64,000 bases of DNA from Butyrivibrio sp. CB08 (GCF_003625485.1 NZ_RAIR01000002.1:62001-126000), one strand, 5' to 3'. Shown: positions 1 to 10,079, counted from the stretch's first letter. Notes: a model not told the origin generated them from the letters alone. Made by a program: numbers and translations.

Positions 1-1
1 G

Positions 2-245
2 ATCCGCCTTGGGCTTGAACACGGCGTGTTAGTAGATCAGTATGCAGATGCTGAGTTTAACTGGCAACAGATGTACGAAATGCGCCTTGGTCTTGAGCAC
101 CAGATAGACATCACCCCATACTGTAAGCCTCTTTACTGGGCTAATCAGATGAAAGAACTTCGTCTCGGTCTCGAAGAAGGCCTTGATATCAGCAAGTTCT
201 CTTCTATGATGTTCACCGCCAAGGATATGCGCAGGATCCGCCAGC
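2..245 (+). repeat. Three in-frame 78-bp coding repeats
   Basis: Three consecutive 26-codon units begin at the RLGLE motif near positions 5, 83 and 161; a fourth begins as RQQLL. Conserved positions are RLGLE at the start, an aromatic near position 13 and a Met near position 23. Repeats probably continue left of the window. Confidence 0.75.
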
Positions 246-1711
246 AGCTTCTTTTAGGTACCTATATGGACAGTGAATCTGAGGAAGCTGAGACCACGCA
301 GGATTTTGGTACCCAGAATGAAATGAAGACCATCCTCTTCATGCTGGACCACAAAAGCGAGTATCTTTCTTTTTCCCACGAGAACATGATCTGCTGGTTA
401 ACTGTTCCTGAAAAGAAATACAAAAAGACCTATACAGAAAAAATCGTCCAGGGATTCTTAAGCAGATGCGGCATAAAACAAGGCATTGATCCAAAAGGCA
501 TTTCAGATTTTATCAAAGATCATGAACCGGGAAAACAATACCTTGTAGCATCAGGTATAGATGCCATTGATGGAACTGATGGATACTATGAATACTTCTT
601 CAATTCCTCAGGAGACTGCCTTCTTAAAGAAAACGAAGACGGAACTGTTGATCTGAGTGGTCTTGATCAGATCGTAAAAGTTAATGTTGGTGATAAGCTG
701 GCCGTGTACCACAGAGCCACAAAAGGCATCGACGGCTGCGATGTATTTGGGAAAAAGGTCATCGCCAAAAAAGGAAAAGAAATTCCAATCATCCAGGGTG
801 AAGGATTCATGATCCTTAATGACAGAGTAACTTACGTCGCCAAATATACCGGAGCACTTAGCATTGTAAATGGTGATATTTTTGTACAGAAGATCCTGGT
901 GATGTCTGAAGTTAAGATAACAGATAAGATCATCAGATATGATGGCACTGTACTGGTAACCGGGGATGTAAACTCCGGATCAGAGATTCACGCATCCGGA
1001 AACATCATAATAAGCGGGCACATGGAAAGTTCCCTTTTAGTAGCTGGCGGCGATGTATCCATCAAAGGCGGAGCAACCTGCCCTGTCCGTGGCGGCATCG
1101 AGGCCAATGGAAATGTATCTGGCAAGTACTTTGAAGGCGTTAAGATAACTGCTAACAACGTGTACGCAGGCTCTTTTATCAACTGTACTGTCCTGGCCAG
1201 AGGCATTGTTAAGACCTACGGAATTGACGGCGTAATTTATGGCGGAAGCATACAGAGCCTGTCCGGTGTTGAGACTGCTATCCTTGGCACAAAGAAAGGC
1301 GCCAAGACAATCCTTAGCATCGGTGCTATAGACAGCCTGCTTGCTGATTTCAATGCAGTTAAAAAAGCTATTGCCAGAGAGGAAGAAGAACTAAAGTCCC
1401 TAGAGAGTGAAAAACTTCGTCTTCAGGAACTGGGCGCAGTTACAAGAGAAATGCTCCAGTGGAAGATCCGAATAAATGCTGCTGTTGGAGTAAAAGAGAA
1501 AATAATTGGTGATCTCGAAAAGAGACTTGCTGATATGGACAAGACCATAAAAAGCAGCAGCAATTCAAAGGCGATCATTACCCAGACCCTCTACAGCGGC
1601 GTAATCTTCGTGATATGCGGCGTAGTCTACAGGGTTGAACAGGACCGAAGACTTTATAGTCCCGCTACTGTAAAGATCGACAGTAGAAAAGAGAACATCC
1701 TCATCCTCTGA
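2..1711 (+). CDS. FapA/DUF342-family protein with N-terminal 26-residue repeats (5' end outside window)
   Basis: The reading frame is open from the first complete codon at position 2, so the gene starts left of the window; a GTG at 26 is internal. The visible N-terminus has three tandem 26-residue units, each starting RLGLE and spaced exactly 78 bp, followed by a degenerate fourth start (RQQLLLG). After an acidic spacer comes a FapA/DUF342 body: a beta-helix with many alternating Gly/Val segments (roughly residues 250-430), then a coiled coil (about 440-510) and a short C-terminal beta region. FapA-type proteins are polymer-like bacterial proteins of poorly defined role, some linked to flagella or cell-surface control. 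The repeat type is, to my knowledge, seen in Clostridia mobile-element and hypothetical proteins. Family assignment is fairly secure; the cellular role is not. Confidence 0.8.
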   Translation: MRLGLEHGVLVDQYADAEFNWQQMYEMRLGLEHQIDITPYCKPLYWANQMKELRLGLEEGLDISKFSSMMFTAKDMRRIRQQLLLGTYMDSESEEAETTQDFGTQNEMKTILFMLDHKSEYLSFSHENMICWLTVPEKKYKKTYTEKIVQGFLSRCGIKQGIDPKGISDFIKDHEPGKQYLVASGIDAIDGTDGYYEYFFNSSGDCLLKENEDGTVDLSGLDQIVKVNVGDKLAVYHRATKGIDGCDVFGKKVIAKKGKEIPIIQGEGFMILNDRVTYVAKYTGALSIVNGDIFVQKILVMSEVKITDKIIRYDGTVLVTGDVNSGSEIHASGNIIISGHMESSLLVAGGDVSIKGGATCPVRGGIEANGNVSGKYFEGVKITANNVYAGSFINCTVLARGIVKTYGIDGVIYGGSIQSLSGVETAILGTKKGAKTILSIGAIDSLLADFNAVKKAIAREEEELKSLESEKLRLQELGAVTREMLQWKIRINAAVGVKEKIIGDLEKRLADMDKTIKSSSNSKAIITQTLYSGVIFVICGVVYRVEQDRRLYSPATVKIDSRKENILIL

Positions 1712-1744
1712 TATTTTTGTGAATCAAAGATAATTAATGAATAA

Positions 1745-1780
1745 GAGCCATGGGAATACATAAATCCCATGGCTCATTTT
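1745..1780. terminator. Convergent terminator hairpin
   Basis: A perfect 11-bp stem, GAGCCATGGGA (1745-1755) with TCCCATGGCTC (1765-1775), is followed by ATTTTG on the plus strand. It lies between the FapA-type gene and the convergent SulP gene. The T-tract is better on the plus strand. Confidence 0.7.
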
Positions 1781-1798
1781 GCTTATATCTATTATCTA

Positions 1799-3445
1799 TC
1801 AGATCTCTGCTGCTCTCTTAAGCGCGTCATCGATGTGTGGAAGGAAGTTCTCTCTTCCAACCATGTCTACAAATCCATCTTTTTCCATAGTGCTCATTGG
1901 CTGCTCATTAACGTGTGAGAAAACAAGCTGAACACCGTTCTTTTTGCACTTCTCATAGAGCTGCTCAAAGGAATGCATTGCTGTGGCATCAATAGCTGGT
2001 ACTCCACGCATACGGATAACAAGAGCTCTTGTGAAATCCTTGATACTGATATCAGCGATAAGATCTGCATCACCAAAGAACATAGGGCCGCTGATCTCAT
2101 ACACTCTCACGTGCTTAGGGATCTCTTTAAGCTCAGGACCATCAGGATCTTCATCAGGATCATAGTACTTCCATCCGCGGATACCTGACTCTTCGCTCAT
2201 TCTCTTCATGAACAGGAGGCATGCAAGAACCATACCGATCTCAATTGCTACAACAAGATCAAATACTACTGTAAGTACAAATGTGATAACAAGTACAAAG
2301 ATATCGCTCTTAGGTGCTGTCTTAACAAGATGTACAAAGGTTCTCCACTGGCACATATTGTAAGCTACCATAAACAGGATCGCTGCAATAGTTGGCATTG
2401 GGATAAGTGCTGCGTAAGGCATAAGAACTACCAGTACCAGAACAAGGCAGATTGCATGTACCATACCTGCTATAGGTGTACGTCCACCGTTCTTGATGTT
2501 GGCTGCTGTTCTTGCGATAGCTCCAGTAGCTGGAATACCACCAAAAAGAGCTGAACCGATATTACCTGCACCCTGTGCAATAAGCTCCATGTTGGATCTG
2601 TGATGTGAGTTGATCATACTGTCTGCAACTACACATGATAAAAGAGATTCAATAGCTGCAAGGATCGCGATTGTGAATCCATCTCCTGCTACTGACTGGA
2701 TAGTCTTAAGGTCAAATGCTGGAACCTTGAGAGTAGGAAGCGCTCCCTTAATCTCATAGAGGTCTCCAATAGTGTTAACATTCATGCCAAGAACCTTGAC
2801 CATAAGAATACCTGCGATAACTGCAAGCAGTGATCCGGGGATCTTCTGGTTGATCTTTGGCCAAACGATCTGAATAGCAAGGCAAACAAGTCCAACAATA
2901 ACTGCCTGAACATTTATGGTACCAATATTCTTGGCAATAGCCTCAATCTTCTCTAATGTCTCAACTGTAACTGTTCCAGCAGGATAAGTAAGTCCAAGGA
3001 AATCCTTAACCTGACCGATTGCAATAGTTACAGCAATACCAGCTGTAAATCCGGTTGTAATAGTATATGGAATAAACTTGATAAGCGTTCCAAGTCTGAA
3101 CAGACCCATAAGGATCAGCAGAATTCCTGCAAAAATGGTAGCAAGGGCAAGCCCCTCCATCCCCTTAGTAGCAACAATTCCTGCAACGATAGTTGCAAAA
3201 GCCGCTGTAGGTCCTGCTATCTGCACTCTTGATCCACCCAGGAACGAAATAATAAATCCCGCAACAATTGCAGTATACAGTCCCTCTTCCGGGCCGACGC
3301 CAGATGCAAGCGCCAGGGCAATTGAAAGTGGCAGCGCGATGATCGCAACAATAATACCTGCAACCACATCACTTGCAAACTGCTTCCCACTATAGCTCTT
3401 CATATTGGAAAACAGCATTGGTTTAAGCTTATCTTTCGAATTCAA
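1799..3445 (-). CDS. SulP-family anion transporter with STAS domain
   Basis: Predicted inner-membrane SLC26/SulP transporter for sulfate, bicarbonate or a related anion. It has about twelve hydrophobic segments, the N-terminal SulP region with GGSRVQIAGPTAAF, and a cytoplasmic STAS domain over about the last 110 residues. An in-frame extension reaches 3487, but a GGAGG site sits just upstream of a TTG at 3445, giving 548 residues beginning NSKDKLKP after the start; I chose that start. A near-consensus promoter lies 50 bp upstream, so it is transcribed alone. The substrate cannot be read from sequence; adjacent genes give no hint. Confidence 0.88.
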   Translation of the reverse strand: MNSKDKLKPMLFSNMKSYSGKQFASDVVAGIIVAIIALPLSIALALASGVGPEEGLYTAIVAGFIISFLGGSRVQIAGPTAAFATIVAGIVATKGMEGLALATIFAGILLILMGLFRLGTLIKFIPYTITTGFTAGIAVTIAIGQVKDFLGLTYPAGTVTVETLEKIEAIAKNIGTINVQAVIVGLVCLAIQIVWPKINQKIPGSLLAVIAGILMVKVLGMNVNTIGDLYEIKGALPTLKVPAFDLKTIQSVAGDGFTIAILAAIESLLSCVVADSMINSHHRSNMELIAQGAGNIGSALFGGIPATGAIARTAANIKNGGRTPIAGMVHAICLVLVLVVLMPYAALIPMPTIAAILFMVAYNMCQWRTFVHLVKTAPKSDIFVLVITFVLTVVFDLVVAIEIGMVLACLLFMKRMSEESGIRGWKYYDPDEDPDGPELKEIPKHVRVYEISGPMFFGDADLIADISIKDFTRALVIRMRGVPAIDATAMHSFEQLYEKCKKNGVQLVFSHVNEQPMSTMEKDGFVDMVGRENFLPHIDDALKRAAEI

Positions 3446-3493
3446 AATCTTTTCCTCCACAATAAACAAAGTGACTTTTAAACACAATTTGTA

Positions 3494-3522
3494 ATTATAT
3501 GCTCAATTATGTCTATCGTCAA
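3494..3522 (-). promoter_or_regulatory. Sigma-A type promoter of the SulP gene
   Basis: On the minus strand TTGACG (3517-3522), a 17-nt spacer and TATAAT (3494-3499). Transcription would begin near 3487, leaving a leader of about 40 nt before the TTG start. Confidence 0.7.
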
Positions 3523-3524
3523 CG

Positions 3525-3555
3525 AAAAAAGAGCCACGGGGAAATCCCGTGGCTC
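3525..3555 (-). terminator. Terminator after oppA
   Basis: A 10-bp stem (3531-3540 with 3546-3555, GAGCCACGGG type) is followed on the minus strand by six T residues (3525-3530). It closes the opp operon before the SulP promoter. Confidence 0.8.
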
Positions 3556-3572
3556 TAAAAGCTCTAACTATA

Positions 3573-5453
3573 TCAGCCTGTGATTGTGCAGTACATGAAG
3601 TACTTGTATCCAAGAGGACTTGAGAAGAAGCCCTTAACGCTGTCATCAATCATGTAAAGGTCTGTGTAGTAGTAGATAGGGCAGATGCAACCTGTAGACA
3701 TAAGAAGGTCCTCAGCTCTGTGCATAAGCTCAAAACGAGTCTTCTTGTCTGTGCATGTCTTGATGTCGCTAATGATAACATCATATGTCTCAGCCCATGT
3801 TCCGTTCTCAACCTTTGTGTCGTAACCAAGGTCTGTGATGTCAAGTGAGTATGCAGCAACGTTAGCGTTTGCGCCCTTACCAAACTGAACATCGTTGTTA
3901 CCAGACTGTGTTGTCCACATATCAAGGAATGAAATAGGATCGTTGTAGTCACCAAGCCATCCGTTACGAGCGATTGAGTAGTTACCAGCCTTACGTGTAT
4001 CAAGGAATGTAGCCCACTCCTGGTTCTCAAGGTTCATTGTGATACCTACACCAGCGAATGTTGACTGAATAGCCTCACCGATTGCCTTGTGGCCCTCAGA
4101 TGTGTTGTAGAGGTATACAAGACTTGGGAAGTCTGTGAACTGCTGTGTAGCCTCATCAAATGTGTAGTACTTCTTGAGTGTATCAAGAGCTGCAGCCCAG
4201 TTAGCCTCGTAAGCTGTCTCTGTTACATCATAGTATCCTGTGAATCCAGAAGGGCCAGCGTTCTGATAGAACTGTGATCCGTCAGCATCTGTAAGACCCA
4301 TAGCTACGAATGAAGAAGCAGGAACCTGTCCACCCTGTGCAATATCGTTAACGATGTAGTTTCTGTCGATAAGAAGTGCAAGAGCGTTACGGATCTCGTT
4401 CTCAGCGTTAGCCTTCTCAGCACCTGTAAGTGTGCTTGATGCAGGAAGGATCTCCTCGTTGATGTTCCAGCATACATAGTATGTACCAAGCTGACCAGCT
4501 ACTACGAACTCATCAGGGTAGTTTTCCTTAAGAGAAGCGATCTCGTTTGTAGGAACATCATCGATCATCTGCCAGTCACCATTCTCGAAGTTAGCGAGCT
4601 GGTTGTTAGCATCATCTGAAAGATAGAAGTTGATCTCGTTCATTGTTACCTTATCAGCATCTACAAAGTTCTCGTTCTTTGTAAGTGTGATAACTGAGTT
4701 GTGATCCCATGCTGTCATTGTGTAAGCACCGTTGTTTACATATGTAGAAGGATCTGTAGCCCATGACTCATTAGCAACAACATCCTCACGAACAGGCATG
4801 TATGTTGGGAATGCAAGGAGCTCGTTCCAGTATGCAACAGTGTTAATAAGTGTTACTTCAAGAGTCTTGTCATCAACAGCTGTAACATTGAGCTTCTCAT
4901 CGCCTGTAGCGCCATCAGCCCAGATGTCTGCGTAGCCATCAACAACCTCGAACATGTAACCATAGTCAGCTGCAAGTGCCTGGCTAGCTGCACGGTTCCA
5001 TGCGAATACGAAATCACCTGCAGTTACAGGCTGGCCATCTGACCATGTAAGACCATCCTTAAGTGTGTAGGTGTAAGTTACTGTACCATCCTCGTTTTCA
5101 ACACCCTCAACGAGTTCCTGAGCGCAGTCTGGCTGAAGCTCAAGGTTACCATTTGCATCAAGTCCCCACTTAGCAAGACCTGAGAAAAGGTGGTTGATCA
5201 TTGTAGCACCGTCAACTGCAGAGTTAAGTGCTGGATCAAGTGATGCAGGCTCAGAAGCAAGACAAACGTTAATTACCTGCTCGCCTACTGGCTCAGCTGC
5301 TGTAGCATCTGCCTGTGCGTTGTCAGCTGGAGCAGACTCAGTTGCCTGTGTATCTGCTGGAGCTGTCTCTGTGCCAGCGCCTGAGTTTCCACAAGCTGCA
5401 AGGCTAAGCACCATGCATGATGCAAGTACCAAAGAAACTAACTTCTTTTTCAT
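3573..5453 (-). CDS. oppA: Oligopeptide ABC transporter substrate-binding lipoprotein
   Basis: Extracellular solute-binding protein family 5. The N-terminus is a lipoprotein signal: positively charged start, hydrophobic core and a lipobox ending LAAC-GNSG at about residue 21, so it is anchored by a diacylglyceryl Cys. A Thr/Ala/Asp-rich linker follows (about 25-55), then the SBP_bac_5 body with SLDPALNSAVD and the typical YTFTLKDGLTWSDG type stretch. Length 626 aa is normal for OppA. It is the last gene of oppB-C-D-F-A, 75 bp after oppF, with a strong AAGGAGG site. The large excess of binding protein usually needed may come from mRNA stability or an extra promoter in the gap, where I see only an unconvincing candidate. 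Confidence 0.92.
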   Translation of the reverse strand: MKKKLVSLVLASCMVLSLAACGNSGAGTETAPADTQATESAPADNAQADATAAEPVGEQVINVCLASEPASLDPALNSAVDGATMINHLFSGLAKWGLDANGNLELQPDCAQELVEGVENEDGTVTYTYTLKDGLTWSDGQPVTAGDFVFAWNRAASQALAADYGYMFEVVDGYADIWADGATGDEKLNVTAVDDKTLEVTLINTVAYWNELLAFPTYMPVREDVVANESWATDPSTYVNNGAYTMTAWDHNSVITLTKNENFVDADKVTMNEINFYLSDDANNQLANFENGDWQMIDDVPTNEIASLKENYPDEFVVAGQLGTYYVCWNINEEILPASSTLTGAEKANAENEIRNALALLIDRNYIVNDIAQGGQVPASSFVAMGLTDADGSQFYQNAGPSGFTGYYDVTETAYEANWAAALDTLKKYYTFDEATQQFTDFPSLVYLYNTSEGHKAIGEAIQSTFAGVGITMNLENQEWATFLDTRKAGNYSIARNGWLGDYNDPISFLDMWTTQSGNNDVQFGKGANANVAAYSLDITDLGYDTKVENGTWAETYDVIISDIKTCTDKKTRFELMHRAEDLLMSTGCICPIYYYTDLYMIDDSVKGFFSSPLGYKYFMYCTITG

Positions 5454-5528
5454 AATTTTCCTCCTTATTATGAATGTTTTTTATATCATAAACATGATAC
5501 ACAATATTGAGTATATCACATGTATGAA

Positions 5529-6518
5529 TCAATTGATATCAGCCACGTGGTGGCATGCAACAAAGTGTCCCTTTGAAACCTCTTTGAACTCTGGCATGCT
5601 CTCTGCGCAGTCGCCCTTGCAATATGCACATCTTGTTCTGAATGGACATCCAGATGGTGCATTAAGTGGGCTAGGTATATCACCAGAAAGTACAATTCTC
5701 TTATTAGCTCTTGCGATCTTAGGATCTGGAACAGGAACTGAAGAAAGAAGTGACTTACTGTATGGATGAAGTGGATTGTTGTAGATCTCATCTGCATCAG
5801 CCAGCTCAACCATCTTACCAAGGTACATAACTGCGATTCTGTTACTGATATGTCTTACTACTAAAAGGTCGTGAGCGATAAAGAGGTATGTCAGTCCAAG
5901 TCTCTCCTGAAGCTCATCAAACATATTGATAACCTGTGCCTGGATTGAAACGTCCAGAGCTGATACAGGCTCATCGCAGACAATAAACTCTGGATTAACT
6001 GCAAGGCTTCTTGCGATACCGATACGCTGTCTCTGTCCGCCAGAGAACTCGTGAGCATATCTTGAAGCGTGCTCTGAGTTAAGTCCTACGTATCCCATAA
6101 GCTCAAGGATACGCTCTCTTCTCTGCTCCTTGGTTGTATAAAGGCCATGTACATCCAAAGGCTCAGCGATAATATCAGATACTGTCATTCTTGGGTTAAG
6201 TGAAGAATATGGATCCTGGAAAACCATTGTAGCTTTCTTACGGAATTCCTTGATATCTTCCTTGGTCTTGATCAGTTTGCCATCGTACCAGATCTCACCA
6301 TCTGTAGGCTTATAAAGATTAAGGATTGTACGTCCTACTGTAGTCTTACCACAACCTGACTCACCTACAAGGCCAAGAGTCTCTCCCTTTTTAATAGAAA
6401 AAGAAACATCGTCTACAGCCTTAAGTGGTTTTGTCTTAAAGAAGCCAACGTTTACATTGAAGTACTCCTTAAGGTGCTTAATCTCAACAAGGTTGTTCTG
6501 TGTTAAAATCTCACTCAT
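5529..6518 (-). CDS. oppF: Oligopeptide ABC transporter ATP-binding protein OppF
   Basis: ABC ATPase of the peptide subfamily, 329 aa. Visible are Walker [10 protein letters not shown] (about residue 54), the Q-loop [11 protein letters not shown], signature SGGQRQR and Walker [12 protein letters not shown], followed by the oligopeptide/dipeptide C-terminal domain with four Cys ([14 protein letters not shown]), which in this subfamily can hold an iron-sulfur cluster. It starts with ATG overlapping or abutting oppD and forms the ATPase heterodimer with OppD under the OppBC permease. Confidence 0.93.
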   Translation of the reverse strand: MSEILTQNNLVEIKHLKEYFNVNVGFFKTKPLKAVDDVSFSIKKGETLGLVGESGCGKTTVGRTILNLYKPTDGEIWYDGKLIKTKEDIKEFRKKATMVFQDPYSSLNPRMTVSDIIAEPLDVHGLYTTKEQRRERILELMGYVGLNSEHASRYAHEFSGGQRQRIGIARSLAVNPEFIVCDEPVSALDVSIQAQVINMFDELQERLGLTYLFIAHDLLVVRHISNRIAVMYLGKMVELADADEIYNNPLHPYSKSLLSSVPVPDPKIARANKRIVLSGDIPSPLNAPSGCPFRTRCAYCKGDCAESMPEFKEVSKGHFVACHHVADIN

Positions 6519-7504
6519 TACTTTTCACCGCCTTCCATCAGCTTCTTGACATTCATCCAGCAGCCGGCAGCATGATCATCATTGATCTGCATGCGCTCTG
6601 CTCTCTCACGAAGGCAGATCTTCATAGCATTGTCACATCTTGGTGCAAAAGGGCATCCCTTAGGCATGTTAAGAAGGTCAATAGGAGTACCTGTAATAGG
6701 CTCCAGCTTCTTGCCCTCTTTTCCCTCTGTAGGGATAGATCTAAGAAGTCCCTTTGTATATTCGTGGCAGGGATTGTAGAAAATCTCATCTGCTGTTCCC
6801 TGTTCGCAGATTGAACCTGCGTACATAACGATAACTTCGTCACACATCTGGGCTACAACGCCGAGGTCATGTGTGATCATGATGATAGCCATTCCAAGTT
6901 CTTCCTGAAGAGACTTCATAAGATCAAGGATCTGAGCCTGGATTGTAACATCCAGAGCTGTTGTAGGCTCATCGGCAATAAGAATGTCTGGTTCGCAAGC
7001 CAGGGCCATAGCGATCATAACTCTCTGTCTCATACCACCAGAGAACTCATGAGGATACTGGTTCATTCTCTTTTCAGGCTCATTCACATTAACGAGCTTG
7101 AGCATTTCGATAGCACGCTCTCTGGCCTGGTCTTTATTTCTGTCTGTATGGAGAAGAATTGCCTCCATCAGCTGATGTCCAATTGTATATGTAGGGTTAA
7201 GTGATGTCATTGGGTCCTGGAAAATGATAGATACCTTATTTCCACGAACTGTCTTCATAACCTTCTCGCCTGCGCCAACAAGCTCCTGTCCATCAAGCTT
7301 GATGGAACCTGAAACAATCTGTCCAGCGCCAGCAAGAATCTGCATGATTGAATATGCAGTAACTGACTTACCACTACCTGACTCTCCAACAATACCAAGG
7401 ACTTTACCTCTGTCCAGATTGAAGGATATTCCATTAACTGCCTTGACCTCACCTGCATCAGTAAAGAATGAGGTATGCAGATCTCTTACTTCTAATAAAT
7501 TCAT
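6518..7504 (-). CDS. oppD: Oligopeptide ABC transporter ATP-binding protein OppD
   Basis: 328-aa ABC ATPase, partner of OppF. Walker [10 protein letters not shown] (about residue 40), Q-loop [11 protein letters not shown], signature SGGMRQR, Walker [13 protein letters not shown] and a C-terminal oligo-HPY domain with [14 protein letters not shown] are visible. A GGAGG site precedes the ATG. The gene shares its end with the oppF start at 6518 and follows oppC after 15 bp, so translation is probably coupled. Confidence 0.93.
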   Translation of the reverse strand: MNLLEVRDLHTSFFTDAGEVKAVNGISFNLDRGKVLGIVGESGSGKSVTAYSIMQILAGAGQIVSGSIKLDGQELVGAGEKVMKTVRGNKVSIIFQDPMTSLNPTYTIGHQLMEAILLHTDRNKDQARERAIEMLKLVNVNEPEKRMNQYPHEFSGGMRQRVMIAMALACEPDILIADEPTTALDVTIQAQILDLMKSLQEELGMAIIMITHDLGVVAQMCDEVIVMYAGSICEQGTADEIFYNPCHEYTKGLLRSIPTEGKEGKKLEPITGTPIDLLNMPKGCPFAPRCDNAMKICLRERAERMQINDDHAAGCWMNVKKLMEGGEK

Positions 7505-7519
7505 CTCTCCTGCCTCCTA

Positions 7520-8578
7520 TCAAGTATCAAGCTTTGGATCAAACGCATCACGAAGTCCATCGCCGAAGAGGTTCAGTGAAAGAACTATAAGTGAAATAAC
7601 GATTGCTGGAATGATCAGTCTGTAAGGATATGATGAAATACCATTAAGAGCATCTGATGCCAGTGATCCAAGTGAAGGCATAGGTGCGTTTACACCAAGT
7701 CCAAGGAATGAAAGGTAGCTCTCAGTAAAGATCGCACTAGGAATCTGAAGTGCTGTTGAAATAATGATAACTGAGAAGCAGTTAGGGATCAGGTGCTTTA
7801 AGATGATCCACTTTCCTCTCGCGCCTGCAGCTTCAGCCGCAAGTACATATTCCTGCTCACGAAGTGAAAGGATCTGTCCTCTTATAAGTCTTGCCATTGA
7901 TACCCAGTAAAGGACCCCAAAGACAATGAACAAACTGATGATGTTAGAACCGATCTTGGAAAGTACCGTTCCGTCCAGGGCTCCCTCCATTACAACCTTA
8001 AGTACTGATGAAAGAAGGATAACCATGAGCATATCAGGCAGCGAATAGATGATATCAACTATTCGCATTATCACAAGATCCACAGCTCCGCCGGCGTAAC
8101 CAGCCACAGAACCGATTGTCATACCAATGATAAGAACGATGATGCTGGCAAAGAAACCAACTGCGAGAGAGATACGTGTTCCGTATACTACACGGATGAA
8201 GTAATCTCTACCCTGTGAGTCTGTACCAAAGATGTGTGGAATAACTGTCTCTCCAGCTTCCATAAGCTTGATCTCAGATTTTCCATATTCAAAAGGTCTA
8301 AGATCTTTAAAGCTGTTATCAACTGGCTTACCTGGTGTCATACCAAGCATCTGGTCATAGGAATAAGGCCAGAACATTGGAACGAAAATAGCTGCCAGTG
8401 TAATGATCACTATAATAAAGAAGCAAACTGTTGCAACCCTGTTCTTAAGAAGTCTCTTAACTGAGTCCTTAAAGAAAGTAGATGATGGTCGCATCTGTAC
8501 CATGTATTCTTTTTCAGCCTCGGTAGCAGGAATGAAGTCATCCATATTCACCTGGGCGCTGAGCTTTGAAATATCCAT
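7520..8578 (-). CDS. oppC: Oligopeptide ABC transporter permease OppC
   Basis: 352-aa inner-membrane permease with an N-terminal cytoplasmic extension, a first membrane segment near residues 45-70, a periplasmic-type loop with FGTDSQGRDYF (the OppC signature), then five membrane segments. The EAAxxxG-like coupling loop is EAAGARGKW. It pairs with OppB to form the channel. The start is supported by AGGAGA seven bases before the ATG. Confidence 0.92.
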   Translation of the reverse strand: MDISKLSAQVNMDDFIPATEAEKEYMVQMRPSSTFFKDSVKRLLKNRVATVCFFIIVIITLAAIFVPMFWPYSYDQMLGMTPGKPVDNSFKDLRPFEYGKSEIKLMEAGETVIPHIFGTDSQGRDYFIRVVYGTRISLAVGFFASIIVLIIGMTIGSVAGYAGGAVDLVIMRIVDIIYSLPDMLMVILLSSVLKVVMEGALDGTVLSKIGSNIISLFIVFGVLYWVSMARLIRGQILSLREQEYVLAAEAAGARGKWIILKHLIPNCFSVIIISTALQIPSAIFTESYLSFLGLGVNAPMPSLGSLASDALNGISSYPYRLIIPAIVISLIVLSLNLFGDGLRDAFDPKLDT

Positions 8579-8618
8579 TTTTATGTCTCCTAAACTATTT
8601 TTTCAGCAATTTCTCTTG

Positions 8619-9548
8619 TTACTCGAGTGTGATTCTTGGGTCTACTACCTTGTACATGATATCGCCCACAAGGTTCATGATAACGATCAGTGTTGCAAGA
8701 ACAATGGTTGTTCCCATAACAAGAGGATAATCACGACCTGTGATACTGTTTACAAAGGCACGTCCAATTCCTGGAACCGCAAAGATCTGCTCAACAACAA
8801 GAGATCCGGTAACGATACCTGCAAGCATAGGTCCGAAATATGTGATGACAGGAATAAGTGAATTCTTAAGAGCATGTCCGAAGATGATCTTCCATCCTGA
8901 TACACCCTTGGCCTTGGCAGTTCTGATGTAGTCCTGACCAAGTACCTCCAGCATTGAAGATCTTGTAAGTCTTGTAATGTATGCCATTGGATACAGTGAC
9001 AAGGTAATTACAGGAAGGACAAGTCCGTTCTTAGAAGCTCCATTTGCAGGGAACCACTTCAGATTGATCGCGAATGCAATAAGAAGAAGTGAACCCATAA
9101 TAAATGAAGGCATAGATACGAATGCAGTTGTGATGATCATGATAATTCTATCAATGATCTTGTTTCTGCGAAGTGCTGCAACTGATCCAAGGATAACACC
9201 ACAGAAAAGTGCGATCACAGCAGCAATAAGTCCAAGCTTGGCAGAAGTCTTCATTCCATCAAAAATGATGTCGTTAACATTTCTACCCCTCTGCTTAAGT
9301 GAAGGACCAAAATCAAATTTTGTAACAATATCCCCAAGATATGTAAGATACTGCATGCCAAGTGGCTTATCCAAACCATACTTAGCTTCCATAGCTGCCA
9401 TTACTGACTCACTTACAGCCTTCTCACCAGTGAATGGACCACCTGGAACAGCGTGCATTACAAAGAAAGTAACTGTAATAACAACCCAAATTGTAACAAT
9501 TGCAAGGAGAATTCTCTTTACAATGTACATCAAAGTCTTAGTATTCAT
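8619..9548 (-). CDS. oppB: Oligopeptide ABC transporter permease OppB
   Basis: 309-aa permease, first gene of the operon. One N-terminal membrane segment (about 10-30), an extracellular loop containing AVPGGPF and LGLDKPL-type sequence, then the binding-protein-dependent transport domain with five segments; the coupling motif is RTAKAKGVSGWK. A long 560-bp leader region without genes precedes it, indicating that the operon promoter lies there. Confidence 0.92.
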   Translation of the reverse strand: MNTKTLMYIVKRILLAIVTIWVVITVTFFVMHAVPGGPFTGEKAVSESVMAAMEAKYGLDKPLGMQYLTYLGDIVTKFDFGPSLKQRGRNVNDIIFDGMKTSAKLGLIAAVIALFCGVILGSVAALRRNKIIDRIIMIITTAFVSMPSFIMGSLLLIAFAINLKWFPANGASKNGLVLPVITLSLYPMAYITRLTRSSMLEVLGQDYIRTAKAKGVSGWKIIFGHALKNSLIPVITYFGPMLAGIVTGSLVVEQIFAVPGIGRAFVNSITGRDYPLVMGTTIVLATLIVIMNLVGDIMYKVVDPRITLE

Positions 9549-10045
9549 AGCGTCTCCAACCCATTTCTAAATATAAATATTGCCTTGCATATTCATCCCC
9601 ACAAAGCGTTAATACTTTGCCGTGCTAAATTATTAAATTATAACATAAAAAATGCAATTACGCACCATTCCTTGTACGTCATTGCACCTGAAGATCAACT
9701 TCTATTATGCAAGCCTTGTATAGTTTAGAATTTATATTACTTTATGTCAAGTATTTGACCATAAAATCGCTACAATTGATTAATATATATCAAGAATTTA
9801 CCCTCAAAAGACACTTGTCTTTCTGTGGCGGACACTTTTGGCAAATATGTTTTTCACAATTGTTTTGTTTATTAAGTTTGTATTTATTTTAGAATAGGTT
9901 ATATTTCTTTTAGAGTTCAGACATAGTTTGGCAAAATATTCCGTATAATATTATATCTATCAGAAGGACACAACTTCTGAACCCCCAACAATACTTTTTT
10001 TCATACACGGGTTGTCTGGTTCCCCACCCGACAACCCCTCCTCCC
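9549..10045. other. Intergenic leader region upstream of oppB
   Basis: No coding gene is visible. AT-rich sequence holds an extended -10 element for oppB, a small hairpin AAAGACA/TGTCTTT (9807-9822), a hairpin TCAGAAG/CTTCTGA (9960-9979) and a GGGTTGTC/GACAACCC stem (10009-10037). The last two follow the DUF4956 terminator on the minus strand and could be a backup terminator or the 5' part of a long opp leader. I recognise no known riboswitch. Confidence 0.5.
9637..9645 (-). promoter_or_regulatory. Extended -10 element upstream of oppB
   Basis: The minus strand reads TGTTATAAT (9637-9645), matching the TGnTATAAT extended -10 form. No good -35 box is found 16-18 bp upstream, which extended -10 promoters can tolerate. 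The leader to the oppB ATG would be about 80 nt. Confidence 0.5.
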
Positions 10046-10079
10046 AAAAAAACAACCACCTGTCAGCTGACAGGTGGTT
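10046..10079 (-). terminator. Terminator of the YfhO-CotH-VTC-DUF4956 operon
   Basis: A perfect 26-bp palindrome (10054-10079, core CCACCTGTCAGCTGACAGG) is followed on the minus strand, after one G, by seven T residues (10046-10052). It lies 30 bp past the last gene. Confidence 0.85.

Noticed and set aside
26..28. GTG as start of the FapA-type gene
   Set aside because: The first repeat unit begins before it and the frame is open to the window edge, so it is internal.
5454..5528. A separate promoter for oppA
   Set aside because: Only a poorly spaced TTGTGT and TA-rich sequence around an ATCAT/ATGAT hairpin; not strong enough to list.
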